Shown here one piece after another: positions 37,251 through 46,646 of a stretch of DNA of 64,000 bases. The position numbers and the translations under genes are program-made. Below the pieces are notes generated by a model, which made no database searches, was not told the origin of the DNA, and worked only from the letters and a program-made list of their open reading frames with translations. This stretch comes from Brevundimonas alba. GTDB taxonomy: Bacteria; Pseudomonadota; Alphaproteobacteria; Caulobacterales; Caulobacteraceae. The DNA lies in assembly GCF_011927945.1 (NCBI RefSeq), contig NZ_JAATJM010000002.1, forward strand, positions 1 through 64,000. The letters are read 5' to 3'. Numbering within the stretch: position 1 is the first letter of the stretch; each line of letters starts with the position of its first letter.

Positions 37251-37940
37251 TCAGCCGCCGAGATCGAGGGAATAGCCGGCCGAGCGCACCGTACGGATCG
37301 GGTTGACCGTGTTCTCGAGGTTTAGCGCCTTGCGCAGGCGGCCGACGTGGACGTCCACGGTGCGGGCCTCGACATAGACGTCGGAGCCCCAGACGGCGTC
37401 GAGTAGCTGTTCGCGGCTGAAGACCCGGCCGGGGTGCTGCATCAGGTGATCGAGCAGGCGGAATTCGGTGGGGCCGAGGTGGATTTCCTGCCCGGCGCGA
37501 CGAACGCGGTGGGCGACGCGGTCGATGACGATGTCGCCGTGGTTCAGGCGGTCGTCGGCCAGCCCCGGACGGATGCGGCGCAGCACGGCGCGGATGCGGG
37601 CGTTCAGCTCGACCATCGAGAACGGCTTGGTCATGTAGTCGTCGGCGCCGGTGTCGAGGCCGCGCACGCGGTCGGTCTCCTCGGCGCGGGCGGTCAGCAT
37701 GATGACCGGCAGGTTGCGCGTTTCGGCCTTGCCACGGATGCGCCGGCAGACCTCGATGCCCGACAGCTTGGGCAGCATCCAGTCGAGCAGGACCAGATCG
37801 GGCATCCGCTCCTCGATCTGCAGCATGCCTTCCTCGCCGTCGGAGGCGACGACGACGCGGTAGCCTTCCTTTTCGAGGTTGTACTGGACGAGGGTCGCCA
37901 GGGCGTCCTCGTCTTCCATCACCAGAACATAGGGTTGCAC
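37251..37940 (-). CDS. phoB: Phosphate regulon response regulator PhoB
   Basis: A 229-residue OmpR/PhoB-type regulator. The receiver domain has phosphoacceptor D53 in LVLLDWMLPK and the conserved Lys in MTKPF near 105. The C-terminal winged helix (about 130-229) includes GRVFSREQLLDAVWG and RTVDVHVGRLRKAL, which match PhoB closely. It is phosphorylated by PhoR under phosphate limitation and binds Pho boxes. It is the last gene of the pstC-pstA-pstB-phoU-phoB unit, 16 bases after phoU, and its stop faces the RTX gene stop. Confidence 0.95.
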   Translation of the reverse strand: MQPYVLVMEDEDALATLVQYNLEKEGYRVVVASDGEEGMLQIEERMPDLVLLDWMLPKLSGIEVCRRIRGKAETRNLPVIMLTARAEETDRVRGLDTGADDYMTKPFSMVELNARIRAVLRRIRPGLADDRLNHGDIVIDRVAHRVRRAGQEIHLGPTEFRLLDHLMQHPGRVFSREQLLDAVWGSDVYVEARTVDVHVGRLRKALNLENTVNPIRTVRSAGYSLDLGG

Positions 37941-37956
37941 GGCGTCTCTCCGGAGA

Positions 37957-38679
37957 TCAGGCGGTCGTCGGCGGTTCGGGGGTGGTCTCGGCGACGTCGG
38001 GGTTCCAGCGCGGGCGTTCGCCGATGAACTCCTGGCCGGTGACCTCGTAATAGATGGTCTCGGCGATGTTGGTGGCGTGGTCGCCGATGCGCTCGAGGTT
38101 CTTGGCCATGAACAGCAGGTGGGTGCAGGCGCTGATCGTGCGCGGATCGCCCATCATGTAGGTCAGCAGTTCGCGGAACAGGCTGTTGTAGTGCTCGTCG
38201 ACCTCGTCGTCGGTGTTCCAGACGGCGATAGCGCGGTCGACCTCGCTGGCGGCGTAGGCATCGAGCACGTCGCGCAAACGCATCGACACCAGCTTGCCCA
38301 TCCGTTCGATCGAGCGGGTCAGGGGCTGCATCGGCTCGCCCTCCGCGAGCACCAGACCGCGCTTGGCGATGTTCTTGCCGAGGTCGCCGGTGCGTTCCAG
38401 ATCGGTGGCCAGCTTCATCGCCGACAGGGTGCGGCGCAGGTCGGTGGCGACGGGCTGGCGCAGGGCGATCAGGCGGATGGCCTTCTTCTCGATCTCGCGG
38501 TGCAGGGCGTCCAGCTTGTGGTCGCGCTCGATGACGGCGCGGCCCAGCGCCACATCGCGGCGGGCGACGGATTCGATCGCGTCGGCGACCTGGGCCTCGG
38601 CCAGACCACCCATGCGGGCGACCTCGGCGGTCAGCTGGTCCAGTTCGTCGCCATAGGCTTTGACGATGTGCTCGGTCAT
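37957..38679 (-). CDS. phoU: Phosphate signalling protein PhoU
   Basis: A 240-residue protein of paired three-helix bundles with the PhoU hallmarks, including LERTGDLGKNIAKR and NLERIGDHATNIAETIYY (the two metal-binding E/DxxxD-type motifs). It links the PstSCAB transporter to PhoR and keeps the Pho regulon off when phosphate is plentiful. It lies between pstB and phoB, nine bases after pstB. Confidence 0.95.
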   Translation of the reverse strand: MTEHIVKAYGDELDQLTAEVARMGGLAEAQVADAIESVARRDVALGRAVIERDHKLDALHREIEKKAIRLIALRQPVATDLRRTLSAMKLATDLERTGDLGKNIAKRGLVLAEGEPMQPLTRSIERMGKLVSMRLRDVLDAYAASEVDRAIAVWNTDDEVDEHYNSLFRELLTYMMGDPRTISACTHLLFMAKNLERIGDHATNIAETIYYEVTGQEFIGERPRWNPDVAETTPEPPTTA

Positions 38680-38688
38680 GGGCGGGTC

Positions 38689-39552
38689 CTAGCCGAAGCG
38701 GCCGGTGATGTAGTCGAGCGTGCGCCGCTCGCGGGGATTGGTGAAGATGTCCTCGGTGTCGCCCATCTCGATCAGCCGGCCGAGGTGGAAGAAGGCCGTG
38801 CGCTGGCTGACCCGCGCCGCCTGGGCCATGGAGTGGGTGACGATGACGATGCAGTAGCGCTCGCGCAGCTCGTCGATCAGCTCCTCGATCTTGGCCGTGG
38901 CGATGGGATCCAGGGCGGAGCAGGGCTCGTCCATCAGGATGACTTCGGGCTCGACGGCGATGGCGCGGGCGATGACCAGCCGCTGCTGCTGGCCGCCGGA
39001 CAGGCCGGTGCCGGCCGAGTGCAGGCGGTCGGCGACCTCGTCCCACAGGCCGGCGCGCTTCAGCGAAGCCTCGACGATGCCGTCCAGCTCGGCCTTGCCG
39101 TCGGCGAGGCCGTGGATGCGGGGGCCGTAGGCGACGTTCTCGTAGATGGTCTTGGGGAAGGGATTGGGCTTCTGGAACACCATGCCGACGCGGGCGCGCA
39201 GCAGGACCGGGTCGACGGAGCGGGCGTTGACGTCCTGGCCGTCGATCTCGATCCGGCCGGCGACGCGAGCGCCGGCGATGGTGTCGTTCATGCGGTTCAT
39301 GGTCCGCAGGAAGGTCGACTTGCCGCAGCCCGACGGACCGATAAGGGCCGTGACGGTCTTGTCGGCGATGTCCATCGAGACGTCGAACAGCGCCTGTTTG
39401 GCGCCATAGAAGACGGACACGTCGCGGGCCGCGATCTTGATGGGCGCGTTCGGGTCGGCGCTGTGCAGCACCGGCGGGGGCGCGATCACCGGCGTTTCCG
39501 GGGGCGTTCCCCCATGTGTGCCGTCGGGTGCACGGAAGAGACTGAACTTCAT
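38689..39552 (-). CDS. pstB: Phosphate ABC transporter ATP-binding protein PstB
   Basis: A 287-residue ATPase with Walker [10 protein letters not shown] (72-80), the signature LSGGQQQRL near 190 and Walker [14 protein letters not shown]. It drives phosphate import through PstC and PstA. A 40-residue N-terminal extension rich in Pro and Gly precedes the first beta strand, longer than in E. coli PstB. It begins 4 bases after the pstA stop. Confidence 0.96.
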   Translation of the reverse strand: MKFSLFRAPDGTHGGTPPETPVIAPPPVLHSADPNAPIKIAARDVSVFYGAKQALFDVSMDIADKTVTALIGPSGCGKSTFLRTMNRMNDTIAGARVAGRIEIDGQDVNARSVDPVLLRARVGMVFQKPNPFPKTIYENVAYGPRIHGLADGKAELDGIVEASLKRAGLWDEVADRLHSAGTGLSGGQQQRLVIARAIAVEPEVILMDEPCSALDPIATAKIEELIDELRERYCIVIVTHSMAQAARVSQRTAFFHLGRLIEMGDTEDIFTNPRERRTLDYITGRFG

Positions 39553-39556
39553 TGAC

Positions 39557-40867
39557 TTACCACCGGCGTTCGAAGCGGCGCCGCAGAAGGACGGCGGCGG
39601 CGTTCATGACGACCATGAAGGCGAGGAGGACGATGATCGCCGCGGCGGTGCGTTCGTGGAACGCGCGCTCCGAGGCGTTTTCCCAGATGTAGACCAGCGA
39701 GGGCAGGGCGCCGGTCGGTTCGGTGATGCCGTGCGGCACGCCCGGCACAAAGCTGACCATGCCGATCAGCAGCAGGGGCGCGGTCTCCCCCAGGGCGTGG
39801 GCCATGGAGATAATGGCGCCGGTCATGACGCCGGGCATGGCCAGCGGCAGGGTGTGCTGGAACACGGTCTGGGTCTTCGAGGCGCCCATGGCCAGGGCGG
39901 CCTCGCGGATCGACGGCGGCACGGCCTTGAGCGACGAGCGGGTGGCGATGATGATGGTCGGCAGGGCCATCAGGGCCAGCACCAGACCCCCGACCAGTGG
40001 ACTGGCGCGTGGCAGGTGCATCCAGTTGATGAACAACGCCAGTCCCAGCAGGCCGTAGATGATCGACGGCACGGCGGCGAGGTTGTTGATGTTGACCTCG
40101 ATCAGGTTGGTCAGCCGGCCGCGGGGCGCGAACTCTTCCAGATAGAGGGCCGCGCCGACGCCGAGCGGAATGGCGATGACGGCGGTCACCAGCAGCATCA
40201 GGGCCGAGCCGATCACCGCGCCCAGAACGCCGGCCAGTTCGGGCTCGGTCGAGTCGCCGCGCGTGAACAGGGCGGTGTTGAAGTGGCTTTTCACCCGGCC
40301 CTCGGCCTGCAGGCCTTCCAGCCAGGCGATCTGCTGGTCCGAGAGGCGGCGCTGTTCCGCAGGGGTGTCGAGCGAGATCTCGCCCTTGAAGTAGAGGTCG
40401 GCGTCGTCGGACAGGGGCGCGGAGATGGGCACGGTCCGGCCGATCAGGTCCGGCTGGGCCTTGACCTGGTCGGCGGCGATGAACTTCAGTTCGGATGAGA
40501 AGAGGCCGCGCATGGCGGTGGCCTTCGAGCCCGCTTCGTCATCGGCGATGCCCAGGCGCGCCAGCTGCTGCTCGGCCACCAGCAGCTCGAAATTGGTCCC
40601 CTGAGGATAGCTCCGGTCGATACGGGCCGGGTCCATGTAGACGGGGACGGTGACCGTATGGGCGTAGAAGGCGGTATGGCCCTGTTCAACGATGCGCCCG
40701 AGCAGCAGCAACAGGAAGGCCACCGCCACGCCGATGGCCAGCAGGCCATAGAGGCGGAAGCGCGTCTCGCGGGCGCGGCGGCGCTTAAGCCCAGCGCGCA
40801 TGCGGTCGGCGCGCGTGGCGCCGTTCGCGGGCGAGGCGACGGTCGGGGACAGGGCCGCGTCAGTCAT
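39557..40867 (-). CDS. pstA: Phosphate ABC transporter permease PstA
   Basis: A 436-residue permease, longer than the ~300 residues of E. coli PstA. One helix near residues 35-60 is followed by about 190 residues that should face the periplasm (the DUF3333-type insertion of alphaproteobacterial PstA), and only then come the usual membrane helices. The ATPase-coupling loop includes [21 protein letters not shown]. The gene overlaps pstC by eight bases. Its periplasmic domain may replace or assist binding-protein docking, which is inference. Confidence 0.93.
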   Translation of the reverse strand: MTDAALSPTVASPANGATRADRMRAGLKRRRARETRFRLYGLLAIGVAVAFLLLLLGRIVEQGHTAFYAHTVTVPVYMDPARIDRSYPQGTNFELLVAEQQLARLGIADDEAGSKATAMRGLFSSELKFIAADQVKAQPDLIGRTVPISAPLSDDADLYFKGEISLDTPAEQRRLSDQQIAWLEGLQAEGRVKSHFNTALFTRGDSTEPELAGVLGAVIGSALMLLVTAVIAIPLGVGAALYLEEFAPRGRLTNLIEVNINNLAAVPSIIYGLLGLALFINWMHLPRASPLVGGLVLALMALPTIIIATRSSLKAVPPSIREAALAMGASKTQTVFQHTLPLAMPGVMTGAIISMAHALGETAPLLLIGMVSFVPGVPHGITEPTGALPSLVYIWENASERAFHERTAAAIIVLLAFMVVMNAAAVLLRRRFERRW

Positions 40868-42104
40868 ACTGCTGCCGGTAGGTGTGCACGATCCGCTGGG
40901 CGATGACGTTGAGCGCCAGGGTGATCAGGAACAGGGTCAGGCCAAGGGCGAAGGCGGCGAGGGTCTTGGGGCTGTCGAACTCCTGATCGCCGGTCAGCAG
41001 GGTGACGATTTGGACGGTCACCGTCGTGACGGTGTCGAGCGGATTGAAGGTCAGGCGCGCGGCGAGGCCGGCGGCCATGGTGACGATCATGGTCTCGCCG
41101 ATGGCCCGCGACATGGCCAGCAGCATGGCGCCAGCCACGCCCGGCAGAGCCGCCGGCAGCAGCACGCGAGTGACGGTTTCGGACTTGGTCGCGCCCATGG
41201 CGTAGGAGCCGTCGCGCAGGCTCTGCGGCACGGCGTTGATGATGTCGTCGGACAGGGAGCTGACGAAGGGGATCAGCATGATCCCCATGACCCCGCCCGC
41301 GACCAGCGCCATCTGGTTCTGGACCAGCATCAGATACTGGCCGAGCCCGTCCAGCGGTCCACCGGCCAGCTGGGCGCCGATGCCGTTGAAGAACTCGCGG
41401 AAGGCCGGGCCCACCGTCAGGGCGGCGAAGAAGCCGTAGACGACCGTCGGCACCCCGGCGAGGATCTCCAGCACCGGCTTGACCGTCGCGCGGAAGATCG
41501 GCCCGGCGTACTCCGACAGATAGATGGCGGCGAAAAGGCCGACGGGCGCGGCGACGGCCATGGCGATGAGCATGATCAGGAAGGTGCCGGCGAACAGGGG
41601 CAGGGCCCCGAAGGCGCCGCTGGAGCCGACCTGGTCCGCGCGGATCGCGGTCTGCGGGCTCCACTGGGTCCCGAACAGGAACTCCGTGATCGGCACCGAG
41701 GCGAAGAAGCGCAGGGAGTCGAACACCAGTGAGGCGATGATGCCGATGGTCGTCAGAATGGCGATGGCCGAACAGACGAAGAGGGCGCCGACGATCCAGC
41801 CCTCCACGCGGTTGCGGGCCCGCAGATCGGGTCCGATGCGGCTGAAGGCGAACAGCGCGCCGGCCACCGCCGCGAGCGCGGCGCCCGCTCCGGTCGCCAG
41901 CGCGCCGAGCGAGGGAAGGAAGATCGCCGCCCCGACCAGCACCGCCAGCGCCGGAACAAGGCTCCAGATCAGGGCATAGGCCGCGTGCTGATTGGGCCGC
42001 GAGTGCGCCCTCTGGCCCTGCTGACGCCGACGCGCCAGCGCCCGGCCGCCCAGCCAGGAGGCGAGCGCCGCGACGATCAGGATCGGCAGGAAAAGCCAGG
42101 TCAT
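40860..42104 (-). CDS. pstC: Phosphate ABC transporter permease PstC
   Basis: A 414-residue permease with an extended N-terminal region of three hydrophobic helices (about 1-120) before the typical binding-protein-dependent transport domain. The domain includes RDGSYAMGATKSETVTRVLLP and SRAIGETMIVTMAAG. Together with PstA it forms the phosphate channel in the inner membrane. It is the first gene of the pst-pho transcript, and a Pho-box-like site lies 94 bases upstream. No pstS gene precedes it, so the binding protein must be encoded elsewhere. Confidence 0.94.
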   Translation of the reverse strand: MTWLFLPILIVAALASWLGGRALARRRQQGQRAHSRPNQHAAYALIWSLVPALAVLVGAAIFLPSLGALATGAGAALAAVAGALFAFSRIGPDLRARNRVEGWIVGALFVCSAIAILTTIGIIASLVFDSLRFFASVPITEFLFGTQWSPQTAIRADQVGSSGAFGALPLFAGTFLIMLIAMAVAAPVGLFAAIYLSEYAGPIFRATVKPVLEILAGVPTVVYGFFAALTVGPAFREFFNGIGAQLAGGPLDGLGQYLMLVQNQMALVAGGVMGIMLIPFVSSLSDDIINAVPQSLRDGSYAMGATKSETVTRVLLPAALPGVAGAMLLAMSRAIGETMIVTMAAGLAARLTFNPLDTVTTVTVQIVTLLTGDQEFDSPKTLAAFALGLTLFLITLALNVIAQRIVHTYRQQYD

Positions 42105-42197
42105 GCGGGTCCGGAATCGGGAATCAGGACGCCCCGGTCCCCCGGTCGTCCGTGGCCGGAAACTGCCCGCGAATGGTCAGCGGATTAAGACGGCAGC

Positions 42198-42215
42198 GTG
42201 ACAGTTCTGTTACGG
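42198..42215 (-). promoter_or_regulatory. Pho box upstream of pstC
   Basis: On the minus strand this reads CCGTAAC-AGAA-CTGTCAC, two 7-mers in 11-base repetition with an A-rich spacer. The second half matches the PhoB half-site CTGTCAT in six of seven positions and the first in four or five. It lies 94 bases before the pstC start, between phoR and the pst genes, exactly where PhoB control of the operon is expected. Confidence 0.62.
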
Positions 42216-42238
42216 CGTTCGGCCGCCGTGAATGCCTC

Positions 42239-43651
42239 TCAGGAGGCCTTCGGAGCCGCTACGGGGAAGTAGGCGGTGAACACGGAACCCTGTCCCGGCG
42301 CGCTTTCCACGGTCAGTCCGCCCCGGTGCCGGTTGACGATGTGCTTGACGATGGCGAGCCCCAGGCCGGTGCCCGCGCGCTCACCGCTCTTCTGCCCCTC
42401 GACCCGGTAGAAGCGCTCGGTCAGCCGGGGCAGGTGTTCGCGCGCCATGCCGGGGCCGTGGTCGCGCACCGTGACGGCGGCGTAGAGCATGCCGGTCTCG
42501 CGGTCCGGCGTCACCAGCGGCAGCCGTGTCGCGCCTTCGCCCCGGTTGCCGCCAGACCAGGGGGCCGAGGCCTGGTCCAGCGTCACCTCGGGCTGGATGA
42601 CGACCTCGACCGCGTCGCCGGCGGCGGAATACTTGATGGCATTGTCGACGAGGTTCTGGACCACCTGGACGATCTCGTCGCGGTCCCCGTGCACCGGAGC
42701 GCTGGCGCCGCGATCCTGCAGCACGACCCGCACCTGCCGGTCGTCCGAGAGCACGCTGACGGCGTCGATCACGTCCGAGGCGGCCCGCGCGAGATCGACC
42801 CGGCCCGACGGTGGAATATGCTCGTTCAGCTCGATGCGGCTGAGGGACAGGAGATCGGCCACCAACCGCCCCATCCGGTCGGCCTGCGTCGCCATGATGT
42901 CGAGAAACTTGTCGCGCGCCTTGGGGTCATCGCGGGCGTGGCCCCGCAGCGTCTCGATGAAGCCCGAGAGCGAGGCCAGCGGCGTGCGCAGCTCGTGGCT
43001 GGCGTTGGCGAGGAAGTCGACGCGCATCAGCTCCATGCGGCGCACATCCGTTTCGTCGCGCAGCACCACCAGCGCCATCGCATGTCCGTCGTTCGGCGCG
43101 AGGGGCCGCGTCATGACCCGCCAGTGCCGTGTCTGGGCGCCGACTCCGGCATAGGCGGCCGTCCTCTCCACGCCGCCGAACAGCGCTTCGTCGACCGCCT
43201 CCAGCACCACCGGATCGCGCAGGGCCGAGACCAGAAGGGTGCCCTCACGCGGTATGCGAAGCAGGTCGCGGGCGGCGGCATTGGCCAGCACCACCCGCCG
43301 CGCCGCCAGATCGTCGGCCTCGCCGCCGGACACCACCATGACCGGATCGGCCAAGGTCTCGAACAGTTCGTCGAGCAAGGTCTGATCCGCCAAGAGAGGT
43401 GCGGCATCCGCGTCGCCGACCGTGGCCGCGGCGGTCGAGCCCGGCGCCGGGGCGCGTTGGGAGGGCCGGTTCAGCGCCCAGGCGGTCAGGGCCACTACCG
43501 CAGCTCCGGCCAGCAGCGGGCCGGCGATGTCGCGGTGCAGCGCCGCGAGGCCAAGCAGCACCACCACGGCCACGCCGGCCGTGGCCCCAGCCGTCCACAG
43601 GCGGGAGCCGGGGGGCGGCGCGACGGGCGAGGGCGTGATTTCGTATGGCAT
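42239..43651 (-). CDS. phoR: Phosphate regulon sensor kinase PhoR
   Basis: A 470-residue membrane histidine kinase. Two N-terminal hydrophobic helices (about 20-60) with almost no periplasmic loop are followed by a PAS-like region (about 90-205). The HisKA domain has H219 in FLANASHELRTPLAS, and the ATPase domain contains GTGLGLAIVKH. The lack of a periplasmic sensor domain fits PhoR, which reads phosphate status through PstSCAB and PhoU. It is upstream of pstC on the same strand, separated by the Pho box. Confidence 0.92.
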   Translation of the reverse strand: MPYEITPSPVAPPPGSRLWTAGATAGVAVVVLLGLAALHRDIAGPLLAGAAVVALTAWALNRPSQRAPAPGSTAAATVGDADAAPLLADQTLLDELFETLADPVMVVSGGEADDLAARRVVLANAAARDLLRIPREGTLLVSALRDPVVLEAVDEALFGGVERTAAYAGVGAQTRHWRVMTRPLAPNDGHAMALVVLRDETDVRRMELMRVDFLANASHELRTPLASLSGFIETLRGHARDDPKARDKFLDIMATQADRMGRLVADLLSLSRIELNEHIPPSGRVDLARAASDVIDAVSVLSDDRQVRVVLQDRGASAPVHGDRDEIVQVVQNLVDNAIKYSAAGDAVEVVIQPEVTLDQASAPWSGGNRGEGATRLPLVTPDRETGMLYAAVTVRDHGPGMAREHLPRLTERFYRVEGQKSGERAGTGLGLAIVKHIVNRHRGGLTVESAPGQGSVFTAYFPVAAPKAS

Positions 43652-43689
43652 CCAGTCTTCCGGCCGGCTGCCCGACTCTGTCCACGGAA

Positions 43690-43710
43690 CATGACACGGA
43701 ATTCATGACA
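43690..43710 (-). promoter_or_regulatory. Direct repeat upstream of phoR
   Basis: Two identical 7-mers, CATGACA on the plus strand (TGTCATG in phoR orientation), occur at 43690-43696 and 43704-43710, just before the phoR start at 43651. They resemble PhoB half-sites, but the 14-base period is wrong for the canonical 11-base Pho box. They may be an altered PhoB site or that of another regulator. Confidence 0.3.
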
Positions 43711-43799
43711 AGGGCACGGCAGTCGGGCGCTGGGCTGTTGTCAAACGTCCTTTACAGACCTACGACTGTCGCCAGTGACCGGAGTCCGGGGGAGGGCAT

Positions 43800-44756
43800 A
43801 TGACAGCGGCATTGACACTCGACGGGGTGAGCAAGCGATACGGCGACTTCCAGGCCGTTCGCGACCTCAGCTTCGAGGTCGAGAAGGGCACGATCTGCGG
43901 CTTCCTCGGCCCCAACGGCGCGGGCAAGACCTCGACCATCCGCATGATCCTGGGCCTGCAGCCGGCGACGGCGGGGCGGATCACCATCCTGGGCGCCGAC
44001 GACGGCCGCAAGGTGCGGGACCGCATCGGCTTCCTCCCCGAGGAACGCGGCCTCTACAAGAAGATGACGCCGGTCGACGCCATCGCCTTCTTCGGCGCCC
44101 TGAAGGGCCTGCCGACCGGCGAGGGCCGTCGCCGCGCCCGCGAGATGCTGGATGCGCAGGGCCTCGGCGCCTCGAAGCGCAAGAAGATGAAGGAGCTGTC
44201 CAAGGGCATGTCCCAGAAGGTGCAGCTGATCGCGTCGGTGGTGCACCGGCCCGAGTTCGTGATCCTCGACGAGCCCTTCTCCGGCCTTGATCCGGTCAAC
44301 CAGCAGGGGCTGGAAGCCATGATCCGCGGTCTGGCCGCCGACGGCGCGACCGTGCTGTTCTCGACCCATGTGATGCAGCATGCCGAGCGGCTGTGCGACA
44401 AGGTCGTGCTGCTGGCGCGCGGCAACAAGGCGTTCGAGGGCACCGTCGCCGAGGCGCGGGCCACCACGCCGCGCTTCCTCGAGCTCGAGGGCGCCATCGC
44501 GCCCGATCAGGCAGCGGGCCTGCCCGGCGTCAGCGGCGTCGAGGTGGTCTCGGAAGCCGACGGCGTTCGCGTGCTGAAGGCCGGACTGGTCTCCGGCGGG
44601 CGGGGTCAGGACGCGCTGAAGGCCGCCTTCCTGAACGGTCTGGACGTGCGCCGCTTCGAACTGCGCGAGCCCAGTCTGCACGACGCCTTCATCGGCCTGA
44701 CCGGCGACAACCCCGATCAGGATCAATCCGTCAAAGCCGCGGAGGCCGCCCGATGA
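43800..44756 (+). CDS. ABC exporter ATP-binding protein (NatA-like)
   Basis: A 318-residue ATPase with Walker A GPNGAGKTS (residues 37-45), a degenerate signature LSKGMSQK in place of LSGGQ, and Walker B FVILDEPFSGLDP. About 90 C-terminal residues form the extra domain seen in NatA and related exporters, ending near LREPSLHDAFIGLTG. The cargo is unknown; NatA relatives export sodium or drugs. It overlaps the permease gene by four bases. The start at 43800 follows GGGGGAGGG. Confidence 0.88.
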   Translation: MTAALTLDGVSKRYGDFQAVRDLSFEVEKGTICGFLGPNGAGKTSTIRMILGLQPATAGRITILGADDGRKVRDRIGFLPEERGLYKKMTPVDAIAFFGALKGLPTGEGRRRAREMLDAQGLGASKRKKMKELSKGMSQKVQLIASVVHRPEFVILDEPFSGLDPVNQQGLEAMIRGLAADGATVLFSTHVMQHAERLCDKVVLLARGNKAFEGTVAEARATTPRFLELEGAIAPDQAAGLPGVSGVEVVSEADGVRVLKAGLVSGGRGQDALKAAFLNGLDVRRFELREPSLHDAFIGLTGDNPDQDQSVKAAEAAR

Positions 44757-46141
44757 AACGCACCCTGCTGATCGCGCGGCGCGAGTTCGCCGCCTACGCC
44801 AAGACCGTCGGCTTCTGGCTGTCGCTGCTGGCGTTTCCGATCTTCGGCGTCCTCGGCGGCGCCATTCCGATCCTCATGAAATCCAGCGAGCCTGTGCGCG
44901 AGGTCGTCGTGGTGGAGGAGGGGCCGCAAGCCGCCGGCTTGGCCGCGGCAGTTCAGACTGCGCTGAAGGAGGATCAGGCCAGACGTGACAAGCAGCGTCA
45001 GGAGGCCGAGGCCAATATCCAGGCCGCGGCGGGCGGAACTTCCGGCGGCAATGCGGCCAAGGGCGCGCTGAGCGGCCTCGACGGGCCGAAGATCGCCATC
45101 GTGGCGGCGCCGGCGGACCTGTCCGCCGCCGCACCCGGGGCCGCCCGCGAGGCGGTTGCGCGCCACTATCTCGGCGACGAGGTGGACAAGGCCGACCGGC
45201 TCGACGCGGTGGTGCTGCTGAACCGGGCCGATGGCAAACCCACCGCGCGGGTGTGGAGCCGCCGGGCGACCGACAGCTCCGTCCAGCGGTTCGTGAGGAC
45301 GGCCCTGAAGGAAGAATACCGTCGTGAGGTGTTCGAAAAGGCCGGCATCGACGCGACGGTTGTGTCGTCCACGGCCGCTTTCGATCCCGACGTGACGACC
45401 CTGTCGCCGAAATCGGCCAGCGGCGGCGAGGTTTCGTTCCGCGACCAGCTGCCGATGATCATCGGCCTGGCGTCGGGCTTCATCCTGTGGTCGCTGATCA
45501 TCACCGGCGCCTCGATCCTGCTGAACAGCGTGATGGAGGAGAAGTCGAACAAGATCCTAGAGGTGCTGCTGTCGTCGGCGTCGGCGACGGAAATCCTGAC
45601 CGGCAAGGTGCTCGGCGTGGCCCTGCTGACCATGACGGTGCTGCTGGTCTGGGGCGGGATCGGCGCCGCGGGCCTGATCGCCGGCCTGCCGCAGTATGCG
45701 CCGATGATCGGGGAGGTGCTGCTGAGCAGCGGCCTGCTGTTCTATTTCGCGGCCTATGCGGTCGGCGGATATCTGATGTACGCGGTCCTGTTCGCCGCCA
45801 TCGGGGCCTTCTGCGAGACGCCGCGGGACGCCCAGACGCTGATGGGGCCGATCATGATGATCCTGGTCGTGCCCTTGCTGGTCATGCAGATGGCCATCCG
45901 CACGCCGGACGCGCCTGTGGTTCAGATCATGTCTTGGATCCCGTTCTTCACGCCGTTCCTGATGAGCGCCCGCGCCCCGTCCGAACCGCCGATGATCGAG
46001 ATCGTCGGCACCATGGCGGGCATGTTCGCCTTCGCCCTGCTGATGGTCTGGGTCGCGGGCCGGGCCTTCCGGGCCGGCGCCCTGTCGGACGTGAAGCTCA
46101 GCTGGAAGGCATTCGGCGCGGCGATCGGGCGGGGAAGGTAG
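44753..46141 (+). CDS. ABC exporter permease (NatB/ABC-2 type)
   Basis: A 462-residue permease of the ABC-2 (NatB) type. An N-terminal helix (about 18-40) is followed by a ~200-residue periplasmic region. A cluster of five or six helices then occupies the C-terminal half, with MEEKSNKILEVLLSSASATEI, the hallmark coupling segment, between them. A low-complexity stretch with QAAAGGTSGGNAAK interrupts the periplasmic part. The ATG at 44753 overlaps the ATPase stop by four bases, so the two subunits are translationally coupled. Confidence 0.87.
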   Translation: MKRTLLIARREFAAYAKTVGFWLSLLAFPIFGVLGGAIPILMKSSEPVREVVVVEEGPQAAGLAAAVQTALKEDQARRDKQRQEAEANIQAAAGGTSGGNAAKGALSGLDGPKIAIVAAPADLSAAAPGAAREAVARHYLGDEVDKADRLDAVVLLNRADGKPTARVWSRRATDSSVQRFVRTALKEEYRREVFEKAGIDATVVSSTAAFDPDVTTLSPKSASGGEVSFRDQLPMIIGLASGFILWSLIITGASILLNSVMEEKSNKILEVLLSSASATEILTGKVLGVALLTMTVLLVWGGIGAAGLIAGLPQYAPMIGEVLLSSGLLFYFAAYAVGGYLMYAVLFAAIGAFCETPRDAQTLMGPIMMILVVPLLVMQMAIRTPDAPVVQIMSWIPFFTPFLMSARAPSEPPMIEIVGTMAGMFAFALLMVWVAGRAFRAGALSDVKLSWKAFGAAIGRGR

Positions 46142-46144
46142 GAA

Positions 46145-46588
46145 ATGAAGGTCGAGGCCGGAGAGTATGAAACCCTCCGGCGTTGGGCGGCGGAGATGTT
46201 CGAACTCACGTTCGAGCCACTGCCCAACCTCAAACCTGAAGACCACCCGATCTCGGTTCTCGACGCCACGGCCGCCGGCGCGCCGGCGCGGGCGCGCCAA
46301 GGTCTCGCGATGATGATCGGGGATGAGGTGGAGATGACGGCGGCTTTTTCTCCGGAGGAGGTCGCCCGCCTAGACTCGCACTTGCGCGCGTTGGCGCTGC
46401 CAACGCTGTCAGAGATGCGCCTTCGTGTCATGAAGGCCGTGAGGCGCATCGCAGCGCGGGGCGCCATTCGATCCGACGACGAATACTTTCTGATCCGGAA
46501 CGCCGTCGAAGCGCTCGGCGACAAATCGAATGCGCAAGAGTTCTGGCGACTGCTCGGGGACTACGAACTGCGCAGCTCCACGTCGTAG
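46145..46588 (+). CDS. Hypothetical protein (147 aa)
   Basis: A 147-residue charged soluble protein starting MKVEAGEYETLRRWAAEM, three bases after the ABC permease. It appears all-helical and has no membrane segment, signal or known motif. Its base composition is noticeably less GC-rich than the neighbours. Close spacing suggests cotranscription with the exporter, but its distinct composition may mean later acquisition. A bidirectional terminator follows directly. Confidence 0.6.
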   Translation: MKVEAGEYETLRRWAAEMFELTFEPLPNLKPEDHPISVLDATAAGAPARARQGLAMMIGDEVEMTAAFSPEEVARLDSHLRALALPTLSEMRLRVMKAVRRIAARGAIRSDDEYFLIRNAVEALGDKSNAQEFWRLLGDYELRSSTS

Positions 46589-46623
46589 AAAAAGGCCGCT
46601 CCGGTTTCCCGGGGCGGCCTTTT
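46588..46623. terminator. Bidirectional terminator between the 147-aa gene and rpsU
   Basis: A 10-bp stem with one G-T wobble (46593-46602 with 46611-46620) is flanked by A-rich sequence before and TTTT after. It serves the plus-strand gene ending at 46588 and, on the minus strand, the rpsU gene whose stop is 24 bases away. Confidence 0.85.
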
Positions 46624-46646
46624 GATCTTCGGTTCGTAACGTCGGC

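Noticed and set aside
43690..43710. Canonical Pho box for phoR
   Set aside because: The half-sites repeat every 14 bases, not 11, so it was kept only as an unusual repeat.
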